Part shown: in pieces, positions 15,900 to 25,266 of the stretch
Layout of the letters: every line of letters begins with the position of its first letter
How positions within the stretch are numbered: position 1 is the first letter of the stretch
Source of the DNA: JAGVSR01 sp964458265
GTDB taxonomy: Bacteria; Pseudomonadota; Alphaproteobacteria; Rhizobiales; Hyphomicrobiaceae
DNA length: 64,000 nt
Direction of reading: 5' to 3'
Assembly (NCBI GenBank): GCA_964458265.1
Contig: CAYWIF010000011.1
Location: forward strand, 1-64,000
The notes under the pieces: model-generated
The model's database searches: none
What the model was told of the DNA's origin: nothing
The model's input: the letters and a program-made list of their open reading frames with translations, nothing else
Translations under genes and position numbers: made by a program

Positions 15900-16588
15900 G
15901 GCCGGTCAGCGCCGTTGTCTTCGATCTCGACGGAACGCTGATCGACAGCGTGCCCGACATCGCCGCCGCGCTGAACAATTGCCTTGCCGCCGAAGGCAGC
16001 CCAACGCTTGACGATGCCGATGTCGCAAAACTGGTCGGCGGCGGCGCGCGCGAATTGATCGCCCGCGCGTTCAGCAATTCCGCCGCGCACGCCGACATCG
16101 ACCGCATCCTGGGTGGCTTCATCGTCCGCTACGAAGCCGAACCCGTTCGGCTGACGCGCCTCTATCCCGATGCCATTGAACTTCTCACATGGCTCAAAGA
16201 CCGCGGCCTGCCGCTCGCCATCTGTACCAACAAGCCCCAAGCGCTGACGGACATCATCGTAAAGCGGCTGGCATTGGCGCCGTATTTCTCCGTGGTCTGG
16301 GGCGCTGCAACCGGTAAGCCGCTCAAACCGGATGCGTCATGCCTGCGTACCTTATGCAAAGCGCTCGGCACGCCGCCTGAAGAAACGGTTATGGTCGGCG
16401 ACAGCCGCGCCGACGTTGACGCCGCCCGCGCTGCCGGCTGCCGGTCGATCCTGGTCGGTCATGGTTACGAGCAGCATCCGCTCGCAAGCTTAGGTGCCGA
16501 TTCCGTCGCCGCCGATCTAGCCGCAGTAGGCCGCATAATCGCCGGGTGGATCGGTGAGAATGATTTGCCGTTGCAACAGCCCGCCTGA
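15896..16588 (+). CDS. gph: phosphoglycolate phosphatase-like HAD hydrolase
   Basis: HAD subfamily IA phosphatase. Motif I is VVFDLDGTLIDS at residues 7-18, motif II the Thr in AICTNKP, motif III the Lys in GKPLKPD, motif IV VMVGDSRADVDAA. The substrate of this family member is typically 2-phosphoglycolate, which arises from DNA repair or oxygenation by Rubisco. I take the GTG at 15896, which overlaps the pgk stop in the order GTGA and gives 230 residues; there is no ATG upstream in a sensible place. Translational coupling with pgk is implied. Other HAD phosphatases have the same motifs, so the substrate is inferred. Confidence 0.87.
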   Translation: MRPVSAVVFDLDGTLIDSVPDIAAALNNCLAAEGSPTLDDADVAKLVGGGARELIARAFSNSAAHADIDRILGGFIVRYEAEPVRLTRLYPDAIELLTWLKDRGLPLAICTNKPQALTDIIVKRLALAPYFSVVWGAATGKPLKPDASCLRTLCKALGTPPEETVMVGDSRADVDAARAAGCRSILVGHGYEQHPLASLGADSVAADLAAVGRIIAGWIGENDLPLQQPA

Positions 16589-16632
16589 CGCCCTAGCTGA
16601 CTGCAGTCCGATATATGGAAAGCCACGCCTGA

Positions 16633-17445
16633 ATGTTTGCCGAAGCCCACCTCTATCCCGGCGTCGCCCTCGCGGGTCTCGTGAGCTTCCTGTCGCCGTG
16701 TGTTCTGCCGCTCGTCCCACCGTATCTTGGCTACATCGGCGGCACGACCATCGACGGACTGACGGCGGAGAAGGGTCTTGAAACGCGCGTCTGGCGACGC
16801 GTCGTCATCGCGTCGATATTTTTCGTGCTGGGCTTTACCACAGTCTTCATCGCGCTCGGCGCCACGGCGTCCGCGCTCGGCCAGTTCGTGCAGGAATACC
16901 GCGCCGAACTCGGTTACGTCGCAGGCGCCATCATCATCCTTTTTGGCCTGCACTTTCTCGGCATCCTGCGCATCCCGTTGCTTTACTCCGAGAAGCGCGT
17001 TCACGCCGAAGTTGACGGCGCGAGTTTCGCTGGTGCCTACGTCATGGGACTCGCCTTTGCATTCGGGTGGACGCCCTGCATCGGCCCGATCCTCGCCACC
17101 GTTCTGGCGCTCGCAGCCAACGCCGATAGCCTCGGCGCGGGCGTACGGCTTCTCGCGGTCTACTCGCTGGGTCTCGGCGTCCCCTTCGTTCTGGCAGCCG
17201 TCGCCATCCGGCCGTTTCTCGCCTTCACAACCCGCTTCAAGCGCCATCTGGGCGTGATGGAAAAGATCATGGGCGCACTCCTCGTGCTGACCGGCATTGC
17301 TTTTCTCAACATCTTCGACGGGTTTTCGATCAATGCCTTCGGGCAGTGGATGATCGAAACCTTCCCCGGTCTGACGACGCTGGAAGAACGGTTCACGCCC
17401 GGCGATCTGCAGCGCGAAATCATGAACCAGCGCCCGGCCCCCTGA
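16633..17445 (+). CDS. ccdA: CcdA/DsbD-type transmembrane thiol reductant transporter
   Basis: Polytopic membrane protein of 270 residues with six predicted membrane segments. The two redox cysteines are in the family motifs FLSPCVLPL (near residue 23) and WTPCIGP (near 149). CcdA-like proteins pass electrons from cytoplasmic thioredoxin to periplasmic thiol proteins, chiefly for cytochrome c maturation. No periplasmic thioredoxin or cytochrome gene is adjacent, so the partner is elsewhere. A short periplasmic or cytoplasmic tail follows the last helix. It lies 44 bases after gph and 13 before thiD, probably co-transcribed. Confidence 0.9.
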   Translation: MFAEAHLYPGVALAGLVSFLSPCVLPLVPPYLGYIGGTTIDGLTAEKGLETRVWRRVVIASIFFVLGFTTVFIALGATASALGQFVQEYRAELGYVAGAIIILFGLHFLGILRIPLLYSEKRVHAEVDGASFAGAYVMGLAFAFGWTPCIGPILATVLALAANADSLGAGVRLLAVYSLGLGVPFVLAAVAIRPFLAFTTRFKRHLGVMEKIMGALLVLTGIAFLNIFDGFSINAFGQWMIETFPGLTTLEERFTPGDLQREIMNQRPAP

Positions 17446-17458
17446 CGCGGAGGAGCCC

Positions 17459-18280
17459 ATGACGACCCCGCTCGCCAAGACCCCGGTTGCGCTCTCGATT
17501 GCCGGCTCCGATCCCTCGGGCGGCGCCGGGATCCAGGCCGACCTGAAAACCTTCTCGGCACTCGGCGTCTACGGCACGACAGTCATCACCGCGCTCACGG
17601 CACAGAACACGCTCGGCGTCACGGGCGTCTACACCATCCCGCCCGCATTCATCGTCAAACAGGCCGAAACGCTCACCAACGATATCGAAGTGACCGCCGC
17701 CAAGACCGGAATGCTGGGTGATGCCGTCACCGTCGCAACCGTCGTTGCAATTCTGCAGGCGCACGAATTTGGCCCGCTCGTCGTCGATCCGGTCATGGTC
17801 GCCTCCAGCGGCGATGTTCTCCTGGCGCCCGACGCCGTCGCCGCCGTCCGCAATTTGCTCCTGCCGCTCGCCACACTCATCACGCCGAACATCTATGAGG
17901 CCGCCAAGCTGCTGGGCGAAACCGTCGCCACCACTGTTGCTGAAATGGAATCCCAGGCCCGGCGACTCGTCGAGATCGGCGCCCACGCGGCACTCGTGAA
18001 GGGCGGCCACGCCCTGGGTGATATGGCCGTCGATGTCCTGGTGACGACTGAGGGCGTTTCGCACCACGCCGCGCCCTGGATCGAGACCGGAAACACACAC
18101 GGCACCGGCTGCACGTTGTCCGCCGCCATCACCGCCGAACTCGCGAAAGGCGAAACGCGCCTCGACGCGGCCGTCGCCCGCGCGAAAAACTATCTGTCCC
18201 AGGCGCTTGATGCCGGCCGCGCCCTGCGCATCGGCCGCGGCTGTGGTCCGGTCGATCACTTGCACGGATTGCGGTATTGA
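17459..18280 (+). CDS. thiD: hydroxymethylpyrimidine/phosphomethylpyrimidine kinase
   Basis: Phosphorylates HMP and then HMP-phosphate to HMP-PP for thiamine synthesis. Ribokinase-fold motifs are visible: AGSDPSGGAGIQADLKTF (residues 16-33), the central VVDPVMVASSGD, TPNIYEAAKLLG, and the anion-hole GNTHGTGCTLSAA at the C-terminal part. At 273 residues it is a standard single-domain ThiD. GGAGGA lies five bases before the ATG. Its product feeds the TPP cofactor of transketolase encoded upstream, although that link may be coincidental. Confidence 0.95.
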   Translation: MTTPLAKTPVALSIAGSDPSGGAGIQADLKTFSALGVYGTTVITALTAQNTLGVTGVYTIPPAFIVKQAETLTNDIEVTAAKTGMLGDAVTVATVVAILQAHEFGPLVVDPVMVASSGDVLLAPDAVAAVRNLLLPLATLITPNIYEAAKLLGETVATTVAEMESQARRLVEIGAHAALVKGGHALGDMAVDVLVTTEGVSHHAAPWIETGNTHGTGCTLSAAITAELAKGETRLDAAVARAKNYLSQALDAGRALRIGRGCGPVDHLHGLRY

Positions 18281-18383
18281 CGCTGCGGCCAACGCCCAAA
18301 TACGGGGCCTTGCCGGCCAAGAGTGTGATCGTTCGGCACCATCACGGCTGCTCCGCTTGCCCACCCAGTGAGCATTCGCTTGC
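18281..18383. other. intergenic segment before gap
   Basis: About 100 bases after thiD with no gene or hairpin I can support, ending at the N run. The promoter and start codon of the following outer-membrane protein are lost in the gap. Confidence 0.6.
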
Positions 18384-18483
18384 NNNNNNNNNNNNNNNNN
18401 NNNNNNNNNNNNNNNNNNNNNNNNNNNNNNNNNNNNNNNNNNNNNNNNNNNNNNNNNNNNNNNNNNNNNNNNNNNNNNNNNNN
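18384..18483. other. assembly gap (100 N)
   Basis: Exactly 100 N, a placeholder. It removes the start codon and first residues of the FadL-type gene. Confidence 0.95.
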
Positions 18484-19755
18484 TATCAGCTCAAGCGCGC
18501 GGTGTGTGCAGTCGGCACCTCCGCGCTGGCCATTGCCGCCGCTGCGGGAACGGCATCCGCAGGCGGCTTCGACGTCCGCGAACAATCCGCACTCTTCCAG
18601 GGAATGTCCTTCGCCGGCGCAGCAGCGGGCGGTACCGCGCTCTCGTCCATGTTCTGGAACCCGGCCGCGGCGGGCTACGTCGGCCAGGGCATCACGATGG
18701 ACAGCAGCTACTCGCTGATCCTTCCCCGCGCGGACCTGACCGTCGAAGAACTCTCGGGCGCGTTGGCCGCCTCGCAATCAGGGCTCGATCGCACAGTTGA
18801 TGTCGGTCGCGATGCGATTGTTCCTGCCAGCTACATCGCTTATCGCCTCTCTTCCCAGCTTGTACTGGCCATGAGCATGAATTCCCAATTCGGTCTGGGC
18901 ACCAAGCCAGACAACACAGATTGGGCAGGTCAGACGGTTGGCCGGGCGTCAAAATTGTTCAGCATCAACGCCGCTCCGACCCTGGCGTATGAAATCGCTC
19001 CCGGTGTTCAGATCGGCGTTGGCGTACAGGTTCAATACCTCGATCTCATCCGGCTACGGTCCGCGGTCCCGCCAGCAGCCTTCGCCAGCGGCACACTCGA
19101 AGGCGATGACATCGGCGTTGGCGTAACGGCAGGCATTAACATCACGCCGATGCCTGGCACGTCGATTGGCGTCGGATACCGTTCGGCCATTGAGCACGAG
19201 CTGGAAGGGAAATTCACAATCGGCGGTGTTCCCGGATCGACACCCATTTCCGCCGATATCACGACGCCGGAAAAAGTGACACTTGGTATCAGACAAGATC
19301 TGGCGCCGGGCTTGCGCGCACATGCGACGGTGGAATGGACCAATTGGGACAGGCTCGGCGTGGTTCCAATCGATGGTCTGACGGGCACAGCCCTGGAATT
19401 CAACTGGGAAGACGGCTGGTATTTTGCGCTCGGTGGCGAATACGACTACAGCAACGAACTCACGCTGCGTGCTGGCGTGGGCTACGAAATATCGCCGATT
19501 CAAGATGCGGAGTCGCGACTGGTGCAGTTGCCGGATGCCGATCGCATTTGGTTGAGCGTGGGCGGCAGCTACAAGGTTGGAGACCTGATGGGTATCGTTA
19601 AAGATGCATCCATCGACTTTGCCTATTCGCATCTTTTCGTGGAGGACGCAGACTTTGTGCGCAGCCCCGCGAACGCTGGCATCCCGTTGACCATTGCTGG
19701 CGATGTCGACGCCTCTGTCGATATCATTTCAGTCGGTCTCCGATCCAAGTTCTAA
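18484..19755 (+). CDS. OmpP1/FadL-family outer-membrane protein (5' end missing)
   Basis: The readable part is 423 residues. It opens inside a signal peptide (YQLKRAVCAVGTSALAIAAAAGTASAG) and goes on to a beta-barrel sequence that ends in Phe, as outer-membrane proteins do. The FadL hatch motif is seen in SSMFWNPAAAGYVG (NPA). FadL proteins take up long-chain fatty acids and other hydrophobic compounds. The start codon lies in the gap at 18384-18483; probably only a few residues are missing, since the basic part of the signal peptide is present. The ligand is unknown. Confidence 0.88.
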   Translation, partial: YQLKRAVCAVGTSALAIAAAAGTASAGGFDVREQSALFQGMSFAGAAAGGTALSSMFWNPAAAGYVGQGITMDSSYSLILPRADLTVEELSGALAASQSGLDRTVDVGRDAIVPASYIAYRLSSQLVLAMSMNSQFGLGTKPDNTDWAGQTVGRASKLFSINAAPTLAYEIAPGVQIGVGVQVQYLDLIRLRSAVPPAAFASGTLEGDDIGVGVTAGINITPMPGTSIGVGYRSAIEHELEGKFTIGGVPGSTPISADITTPEKVTLGIRQDLAPGLRAHATVEWTNWDRLGVVPIDGLTGTALEFNWEDGWYFALGGEYDYSNELTLRAGVGYEISPIQDAESRLVQLPDADRIWLSVGGSYKVGDLMGIVKDASIDFAYSHLFVEDADFVRSPANAGIPLTIAGDVDASVDIISVGLRSKF

Positions 19756-19795
19756 GCCCGCGAAGCCTCGTCACCTATCAAAAATCGCGCTAGAG

Positions 19796-19821
19796 AGGGC
19801 CGGCCTTGCGCCGGCCCTTTC
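19796..19821 (+). terminator. intrinsic terminator after the FadL-type gene
   Basis: AGGGCCGGC (19796-19804) pairs with GCCGGCCCT (19810-19818) across a 5-base loop and is followed by TTTC. It lies 40 bases after the stop. Confidence 0.85.
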
Positions 19822-19856
19822 GCTTGTGACGCAACGGAAGAGACGAGCGCCGCCGC

Positions 19857-21071
19857 GTGACCGGGCCAACCGCCAGCAACGATCGATTGCCCGACCCGGG
19901 CGCAGCTTACGGCCAGCGCGTCGCGCTCTACTTCGCGGCCATGTTCGTCATCTACGGCGTGCTGATCCCGTTCCTGCCCGTCTGGCTCGACGGGCGCGGC
20001 CTCGATGCCAACGAGGTCGCCATCGTCACCGCTGTCCCCTTCATCCTTCGCTTGGCGGTCACGCCTGCCGTCGCCGTCTACGCCGACCGGCTCGCCGCGC
20101 ACCGCAACTTCATCATCGGCTCAGCATGGGCGGCGCTGGCCGCTAGCCTGCTGCTCGGCCGCATGGACGGCTTCTGGCCAATCCTGCTCGTCGCAGCCGC
20201 CCTGTCGCTGGCGGCCGCCACGATGATGCCGCTCGTCGAGGCCATCGCGGTTAAGGGCGTGCGCCTCTTCTCGCTCGACTACGGCCGCATGCGGCTGTGG
20301 GGATCGCTGTCGTTCGTCATCGTCGGATTGATCGTCGGCGGCTTGATCGACAGCAGCGGTACGGAAGCCGCGCTCTGGGTGATGGTCGCCGGAGCCGTCC
20401 TCACCGTCGTCGCGGCCCATGCGCTACCGCCCAGCGCCGCGACCGCACCAGACGCACCCGATGCGCCCCAATCACGCGACGGCGTCGCCGGCGAAGTTCT
20501 CCGCCTGTTTCGCCTTCCCGTATTCCTGGCCTTCCTCGTTGCGGCCAGCGCCGCCCAGGCTTCCCACGCCATGTTTTACACATTCGGCGCTCTGCACCTG
20601 CGCGAACAAGGCATCTCGGGAGCCTGGGTCGGCGCGCTGTGGGCCATCGCCGTCCTCGCCGAAGTTGCGCTCTTCGCGGTTGCCGGATCGCGCTTTCGCA
20701 ATCTGAAGCCGGACGTGCTCCTCGCCATCGGTGGTGCGGCGGCCATTCTGCGCTGGGCCGTGATGACCGCCGATCCACCGCTCGCGCTTCTCGTACCGCT
20801 GCAACTCCTGCACGCCTTCACCTACGGCGCGACGCATCTGGGAGCCATCCTGTTTGTCGCGCGCGCCGTCCCTGACAACGTCTCAGGCACCGTGCAGGCT
20901 CTCTACGCGACCTTCGCTTCGGGCGTCGCCATGGGCGTTGCGACCTGGGCCTCCGGCCCGATTTTTCAAGCCTACGCCGGGCAGGGCTACGCGGCCATGG
21001 CGCTGCTGGCCGCCACGTCTCTCCTTGCGTCGCTCTACATCCGCGCGCACTGGAGCCAGGGCACGATCTGA
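19857..21071 (+). CDS. MFS transporter, HcaT/LacY-like (MFS_1_like)
   Basis: Inner-membrane secondary transporter of 404 residues with about twelve hydrophobic segments, split by a Pro/Asp-rich loop at about 195-215. The segment YGRMRLWGSLSF near residue 142 is typical of the phenylpropionate transporter/LacY-like branch. The substrate cannot be told from sequence. GTG at 19857 is the best start, as there is no ATG ahead of the first helix (VALYFAAMFVIYGVLIPFLPVWLDG). It converges with the epimerase gene, with only three bases between the stops. Confidence 0.85.
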   Translation: MTGPTASNDRLPDPGAAYGQRVALYFAAMFVIYGVLIPFLPVWLDGRGLDANEVAIVTAVPFILRLAVTPAVAVYADRLAAHRNFIIGSAWAALAASLLLGRMDGFWPILLVAAALSLAAATMMPLVEAIAVKGVRLFSLDYGRMRLWGSLSFVIVGLIVGGLIDSSGTEAALWVMVAGAVLTVVAAHALPPSAATAPDAPDAPQSRDGVAGEVLRLFRLPVFLAFLVAASAAQASHAMFYTFGALHLREQGISGAWVGALWAIAVLAEVALFAVAGSRFRNLKPDVLLAIGGAAAILRWAVMTADPPLALLVPLQLLHAFTYGATHLGAILFVARAVPDNVSGTVQALYATFASGVAMGVATWASGPIFQAYAGQGYAAMALLAATSLLASLYIRAHWSQGTI

Positions 21072-21074
21072 CCG

Positions 21075-22052
21075 TCAGCCCCAAAGCTCGCGCCGGGGCG
21101 GCTCGACGATCCCATCGCGGATGACGAGCGCAGGCACGCGGTCCTTCGCCAGCAGCATCGGGCCGTCGAGATCGACCCAGCGCGCGTACTGCGCGACGAG
21201 CATCGCCGGCGCGACTCCGAGCGAAGTCGAAACCATCGAGCCGGCCATGATGTCGAGCCCGGCCGCCCGTGCCGCGTCGGCCATGGCCAGCGCTTCGGTC
21301 AGTCCGCCTGCCTTGTCGAGCTTGATGTTGACCGCATCGTACCGGCCCGCAAGCGACGGAATATCGATCGCCACGTGCGCGCTCTCGTCCGCGCAAACGG
21401 CCACGGGATGTGGACAGGCTGCGAGCGCACCGTCGCCGCTCGCGGGCAATGGCTGTTCGATCGTCTCGAAACCGCATTCGGCCGCGACTGCCAAGAGAGG
21501 CACCAAGAGTTCGTCCGTCCAGGCTTCATTCGCGTCGCCCACAAGCCGCGCGTCCGGCCGGGCGGCGCGGACGGCGCGCATCCGTGCATCATCCCCCACG
21601 CCGCCGAGTTTCAGTTTCAAAAGCTTCAGGTTGGGGACGCGGCGCGCGGCCTCGGCCATCGCGGCCGGCGTGTCGAGGCTCAGCGTGAAGCACGTCTCGC
21701 GCGCACCGGGATCGGGCCGCTTCAACAACGCCGCAACCGGAACGCCCGCGAGCTTCGCTTCGAGATCGAACAGCGCACAATCGAGCGCATTGCGGGCCGC
21801 GCCCGGCGGGAGCTTAGCCAGCAGGTCCGCGTGCGATTGCGGCGCCCCCGCAGCCTCGATCGCAGCCAAGGTGGCCTCGGGCGTCTCTCCGTAACGCGCG
21901 TAGGGGACGCATTCCCCGCGTCCCTCTGAGCCGCCCTGGAGGATCGAAACAGTAACGACCCGCGCCTCCGCCTTTGAGCCCCGTGCGATGACGAACGGCT
22001 GGGCCAACGGCCAGGTCTCGATCGCCACGCGGATCGTGCGCTCAGCTGTCAT
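21075..22052 (-). CDS. enolase-superfamily epimerase (dipeptide epimerase / N-acetyl-D-Glu racemase type)
   Basis: Mandelate racemase/muconate lactonizing-enzyme fold, 325 residues. The two acid-base lysines are in KLLKLKLGG (KxK, near 150) and NIKLDKAGG (near 248); the metal ligands in GDANEAW, FETIEQPLP and CADESAH; the substrate-binding DLDGPML is near the C-terminus. These match L-Ala-D/L-Glu epimerases (YcjG/YkfB) and the related N-acetyl-D-glutamate racemase DgcA. A role in recycling murein peptides or D-amino acids is therefore likely, but sequence alone does not settle the substrate. Confidence 0.88.
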   Translation of the reverse strand: MTAERTIRVAIETWPLAQPFVIARGSKAEARVVTVSILQGGSEGRGECVPYARYGETPEATLAAIEAAGAPQSHADLLAKLPPGAARNALDCALFDLEAKLAGVPVAALLKRPDPGARETCFTLSLDTPAAMAEAARRVPNLKLLKLKLGGVGDDARMRAVRAARPDARLVGDANEAWTDELLVPLLAVAAECGFETIEQPLPASGDGALAACPHPVAVCADESAHVAIDIPSLAGRYDAVNIKLDKAGGLTEALAMADAARAAGLDIMAGSMVSTSLGVAPAMLVAQYARWVDLDGPMLLAKDRVPALVIRDGIVEPPRRELWG

Positions 22053-22083
22053 GGAGAGAAGGTCCGGGTACTGAGGCGCGCCG

Positions 22084-24816
22084 TCAGGTCAACCGGCCCG
22101 TCGCGTGCGCCAGGAACAGGTACACGCGGCCGGAATCCGACATCAGATGCCCCTGTGCCATGCGGCCTGTCGGGTCGCGCTGGTCAAGATCGCGGCGGAT
22201 GCGCTCGAAGTCTTCAAGGTAGCGGGAAAGCGTTGCCTGCAGGGTCATGTCCGACGGCAGCATCCGCGTGATCTCGTCGAACGCCTGCCGCCCTTCGGCC
22301 GAATAGAGCCCGCGCGAGAGCACGTTGCGGTGACCGGCGTTGATGCGCGACCAGAGCGCCGACGTGGTTCCCTGATCGAGGGCGCGAGCCACCACATCGA
22401 CGTCGAGGCGGTAGCCGGTGTTGTGCGGCGGCGGCTGTGGAGGCCGCGCGGCGGCCCCGGCGCCGTGTTCCTCGTCGCGCGAGGCGCGCGCCAGGAGATC
22501 GCCGAGCGACCAGCCTTCCCGTCCGCTGTCGGCCTGGGCTGGCCGCGCCATCTGCGCAAGCGGCGGTTGTTGATAGTTCTGCACCGGCGGCGGCAGGGCC
22601 GGGGGCGGCGCACTCGGCGGCGGTGCCCCCATGGGCCGCGAGACGTCGCGGGCCTGCATCGTGCGTTGCGTGAGGTTGGCAAGCGTATCGAGCGCCTTGA
22701 GCTGATCCGACAGCGCCTTGCGCATCTGATCGGCGCTGTCGCGGGTCGCGAGCGGCAACTTATCGAGCTGATCCTTGAGCCGGACCTGTTCGGCTGCGAT
22801 CTCCGCCGCCGTTCGCGCCGCCCGCTGACGCACCTCGTCTGCGGTCTGGTCGACACGCGACGACAACGTGTCCAGTTCGCGCGTCACGCTCGATGAGACG
22901 TTCGCAAACCGGGTTCGTAGGTCTTCCAGGCGCCGCGCGCTTTCCGCATCCGTCTCCGATTTAAGGCGATCGAGGTCGGCCAAGGCATTGCGCCGCGTCG
23001 CCTCGGCCTGGAGGCGGATTTCTTCCGCCGATGCCCGCGCTTTCAACTCCGCCTCGGACAGCGACCCCTCGATGGTCGAGGAATAGCCCTGCACGAAACG
23101 CCCGAACTCTTCCGCCTTGCCCGAGAGGCTGTCGAGCGTCTGCGTCAGCGCGGCGTGCCGCGACTGCAGCGTGTTGTCGATCTTGAAGTTGACCGACTCC
23201 AGCGCGTTCGCCGCGCGCATGATCGATTGACCCTGGTTCTCGAACCGGTTGGTGACCGAGTTGATCTGGCCCAGCAGATTTTCCGAAACGTTGCGCAGCA
23301 TCTCGGACTGGCTGGCGAGCCCCTCGATGGCCTTGAGCGACTGCTTCGTGATGTTTTCCGACGAGCGGCGCACGGCGCTGATGCCGGCCACGAGTTGCTC
23401 GTCGAGATCGTGCGTCTGCCGCTGAATGGTTTCGCTGAAAACGCGAGCATGGTTGTCGAGCGCGGAGGTGAGCGCCTCGGAGCGTTCCGATACGGCGTAG
23501 TCGATTGCCTGCGTCGACCGCTGGATCGACTGATCGAACAGCATCAGGCGATCGCTGAAGGCGCTGTCCAGCGCCCGCGTGCGCTCGATCAACTGGGTGT
23601 CGAGAATCTGCGCGCGGTTGGCGAGCGAATTGTCCAGCGCCCGGGCATACTCTTCAAAAACCGTTTGCAGGTTCTGTGTCCGCCCATCGAGCGACGTATT
23701 GAGATTGTCGAGGTAATCGTGGAAGGCGTTCTGGATCGTCTCGGTCCGCGCGCTGAGCGCATCGGCCAATGCCGAGGTGTAACCGACGAGCACCGAATGC
23801 ATTTCCTCGGTGCGCTGCCCGAGCGTGGATTCCAGCCGGTCGGCGCTGGCCCCCACGGCACTTTCCAGCGACGTTAAGTTCTCCCCGGCGTTCTGAATGA
23901 TGCCCGCCAGCTTGATCTGCTGGTTGGAAAGCCGGTCGATGAGCTGCGGAATTTCCGTTCCAAGCGACCGCAGCGTATCGGTGACGCGCTCGGACGTTCC
24001 AAGCAGCGCGCCCCGCTCCCCCGACAACTCCTGGATGAGACCCCGGATTTTGCGCTCGTTCTCCTCATACGAGCGTTCGAGCGCGGCCACTTCGTTGTGC
24101 ACGAGCGCTTCCAGTTCACCGGCGCGGCCGAGCGCACGCGAGACGGCGTCGTTCATGAACGAAACCTGCCGGCGCACCGCCTGACCCAGCGACGCGACCG
24201 ATTGCTCGGCCATGCGATCAGGCTCGGCAAGCCGGATCGCAACTTCCGTCATGGTCGAGGAACGCAGACGCAACTCTTCGGCGCGCCATGCGAGCAGCGC
24301 CAGAAACCAGATGACGGCGATGGGAACAACGAGAGCGGCGAGGATGAGGAACGTCGCCGGATCGGAAGCGATCGCCCCAAGGCCCTGGCCCTCGGCGATC
24401 TTGGTTGAAAAAATCATCCAGCCGAAGACGGAGGTGACGAGCGCCCATGCAGCACTGACGATGGCCGCGTAGCGAAACGGCTTGTTGTCGGGCTTCTGAT
24501 CGAGCGCATAGATCAGACCGCCGATGGAGGGCACATCGTCGTTGGCGGCAACTTGACCGCGCGGCGGTCCCGCCGGCCGGCGCTTGGCTGCCCGGCGCTG
24601 GCTGACTTCGCCATCGTCGGCATCACGTCCGGGCAAGGCTGCGGCAGGCGCCGGCGCGGTCGCGACTTTCGCTCTCCGGCTTTTGGCGTCGCTCTTCGGC
24701 AGCGGCGGGGGGAGGGAAGGTGGGCTGGCGGCCGTGGTTGGCGCGGACTCGTCCGAAAGCGGCGGCGGCAGCGTCAAGCCCGGCGGCTCTCGCGATGCTT
24801 TCTTGTCCTGCGCCAT
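22084..24816 (-). CDS. large coiled-coil membrane protein, growth pole ring (GPR)-like
   Basis: A 910-residue protein. It has a Pro/Ala-rich N-terminal cytoplasmic tail (1-115), two membrane helices (about 116-137 and 155-177), a long amphipathic helical region (about 180-720) full of regularly spaced short blocks such as SARTETIQNAFHDYLDNL, a Pro-rich linker (about 730-800), and a conserved-looking C-terminus ending VYLFLAHATGRL. This layout and the ending resemble the growth pole ring protein of Agrobacterium and its relatives, which organises polar growth in Rhizobiales, though that protein is much longer. I start at the ATG at 24816; a TTG at 24822 is in frame. Monocistronic, divergent from the Hpt gene. 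Confidence 0.72.
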   Translation of the reverse strand: MAQDKKASREPPGLTLPPPLSDESAPTTAASPPSLPPPLPKSDAKSRRAKVATAPAPAAALPGRDADDGEVSQRRAAKRRPAGPPRGQVAANDDVPSIGGLIYALDQKPDNKPFRYAAIVSAAWALVTSVFGWMIFSTKIAEGQGLGAIASDPATFLILAALVVPIAVIWFLALLAWRAEELRLRSSTMTEVAIRLAEPDRMAEQSVASLGQAVRRQVSFMNDAVSRALGRAGELEALVHNEVAALERSYEENERKIRGLIQELSGERGALLGTSERVTDTLRSLGTEIPQLIDRLSNQQIKLAGIIQNAGENLTSLESAVGASADRLESTLGQRTEEMHSVLVGYTSALADALSARTETIQNAFHDYLDNLNTSLDGRTQNLQTVFEEYARALDNSLANRAQILDTQLIERTRALDSAFSDRLMLFDQSIQRSTQAIDYAVSERSEALTSALDNHARVFSETIQRQTHDLDEQLVAGISAVRRSSENITKQSLKAIEGLASQSEMLRNVSENLLGQINSVTNRFENQGQSIMRAANALESVNFKIDNTLQSRHAALTQTLDSLSGKAEEFGRFVQGYSSTIEGSLSEAELKARASAEEIRLQAEATRRNALADLDRLKSETDAESARRLEDLRTRFANVSSSVTRELDTLSSRVDQTADEVRQRAARTAAEIAAEQVRLKDQLDKLPLATRDSADQMRKALSDQLKALDTLANLTQRTMQARDVSRPMGAPPPSAPPPALPPPVQNYQQPPLAQMARPAQADSGREGWSLGDLLARASRDEEHGAGAAARPPQPPPHNTGYRLDVDVVARALDQGTTSALWSRINAGHRNVLSRGLYSAEGRQAFDEITRMLPSDMTLQATLSRYLEDFERIRRDLDQRDPTGRMAQGHLMSDSGRVYLFLAHATGRLT

Positions 24817-25120
24817 TTTCAAGAGCGGTCCCCGAGCGCCAGCGGCGCATCCCCTACGGGAATTGATAGCCCAACTGACAGGGGGGCCTCAAATCCCAAT
24901 TATGCGCCACGCACCACTGAATTTCGTCACTGTGTCTAAGCGATACCTCAAGGCGGTAGGGGTGTTTTGCGGCCAAAGGGTGATGCCGTCCCGCACTGCG
25001 ACGCCGGTGCAAGGGGTTGTTCACTGTCTCGCAACGTGGAGCCAAGTCTTTAGTTTTGTTTAGAGACGGCCCTGCGAGGGTGAGCAACGCCGTCCCCGGC
25101 GACGTCAGCGGAGTTCAGAT
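24817..25120. promoter_or_regulatory. divergent intergenic region
   Basis: About 300 bases between the GPR-like gene (minus) and the Hpt gene (plus), presumably holding both promoters. I see no strong hairpin or protein gene here. Confidence 0.4.
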
Positions 25121-25266
25121 ATGCTCGAAAACGGCGAACTGCTGGCCGCAGACGACCGGCACGTTTCGTCCGGGCTGCCCGGATCCGCGCCGCCCATCGA
25201 TCACGGACACCTGCGTCGCTACACGATGGGGGATCAGCAACTCGAACGTGAGGTGCTCGACCTTTT
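25121..25266 (+). CDS. Hpt-domain protein, N-terminal fragment cut by assembly gap
   Basis: The first 48 codons read MLENGELLAADD onward to IDHGHLRRYTMGDQQLEREV and then LDLF, stopping at the N run. The block (H/D)L-R-TMGD-LEREVL-LF is the usual beginning of alphaproteobacterial histidine phosphotransfer (Hpt) domain proteins. The phosphorylated His (HxLKG) would lie past the break, so it cannot be checked. CGGAG sits about eight bases before the ATG. Hpt proteins shuttle phosphate between hybrid kinases and response regulators; the partners are not in this window. Confidence 0.6.
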
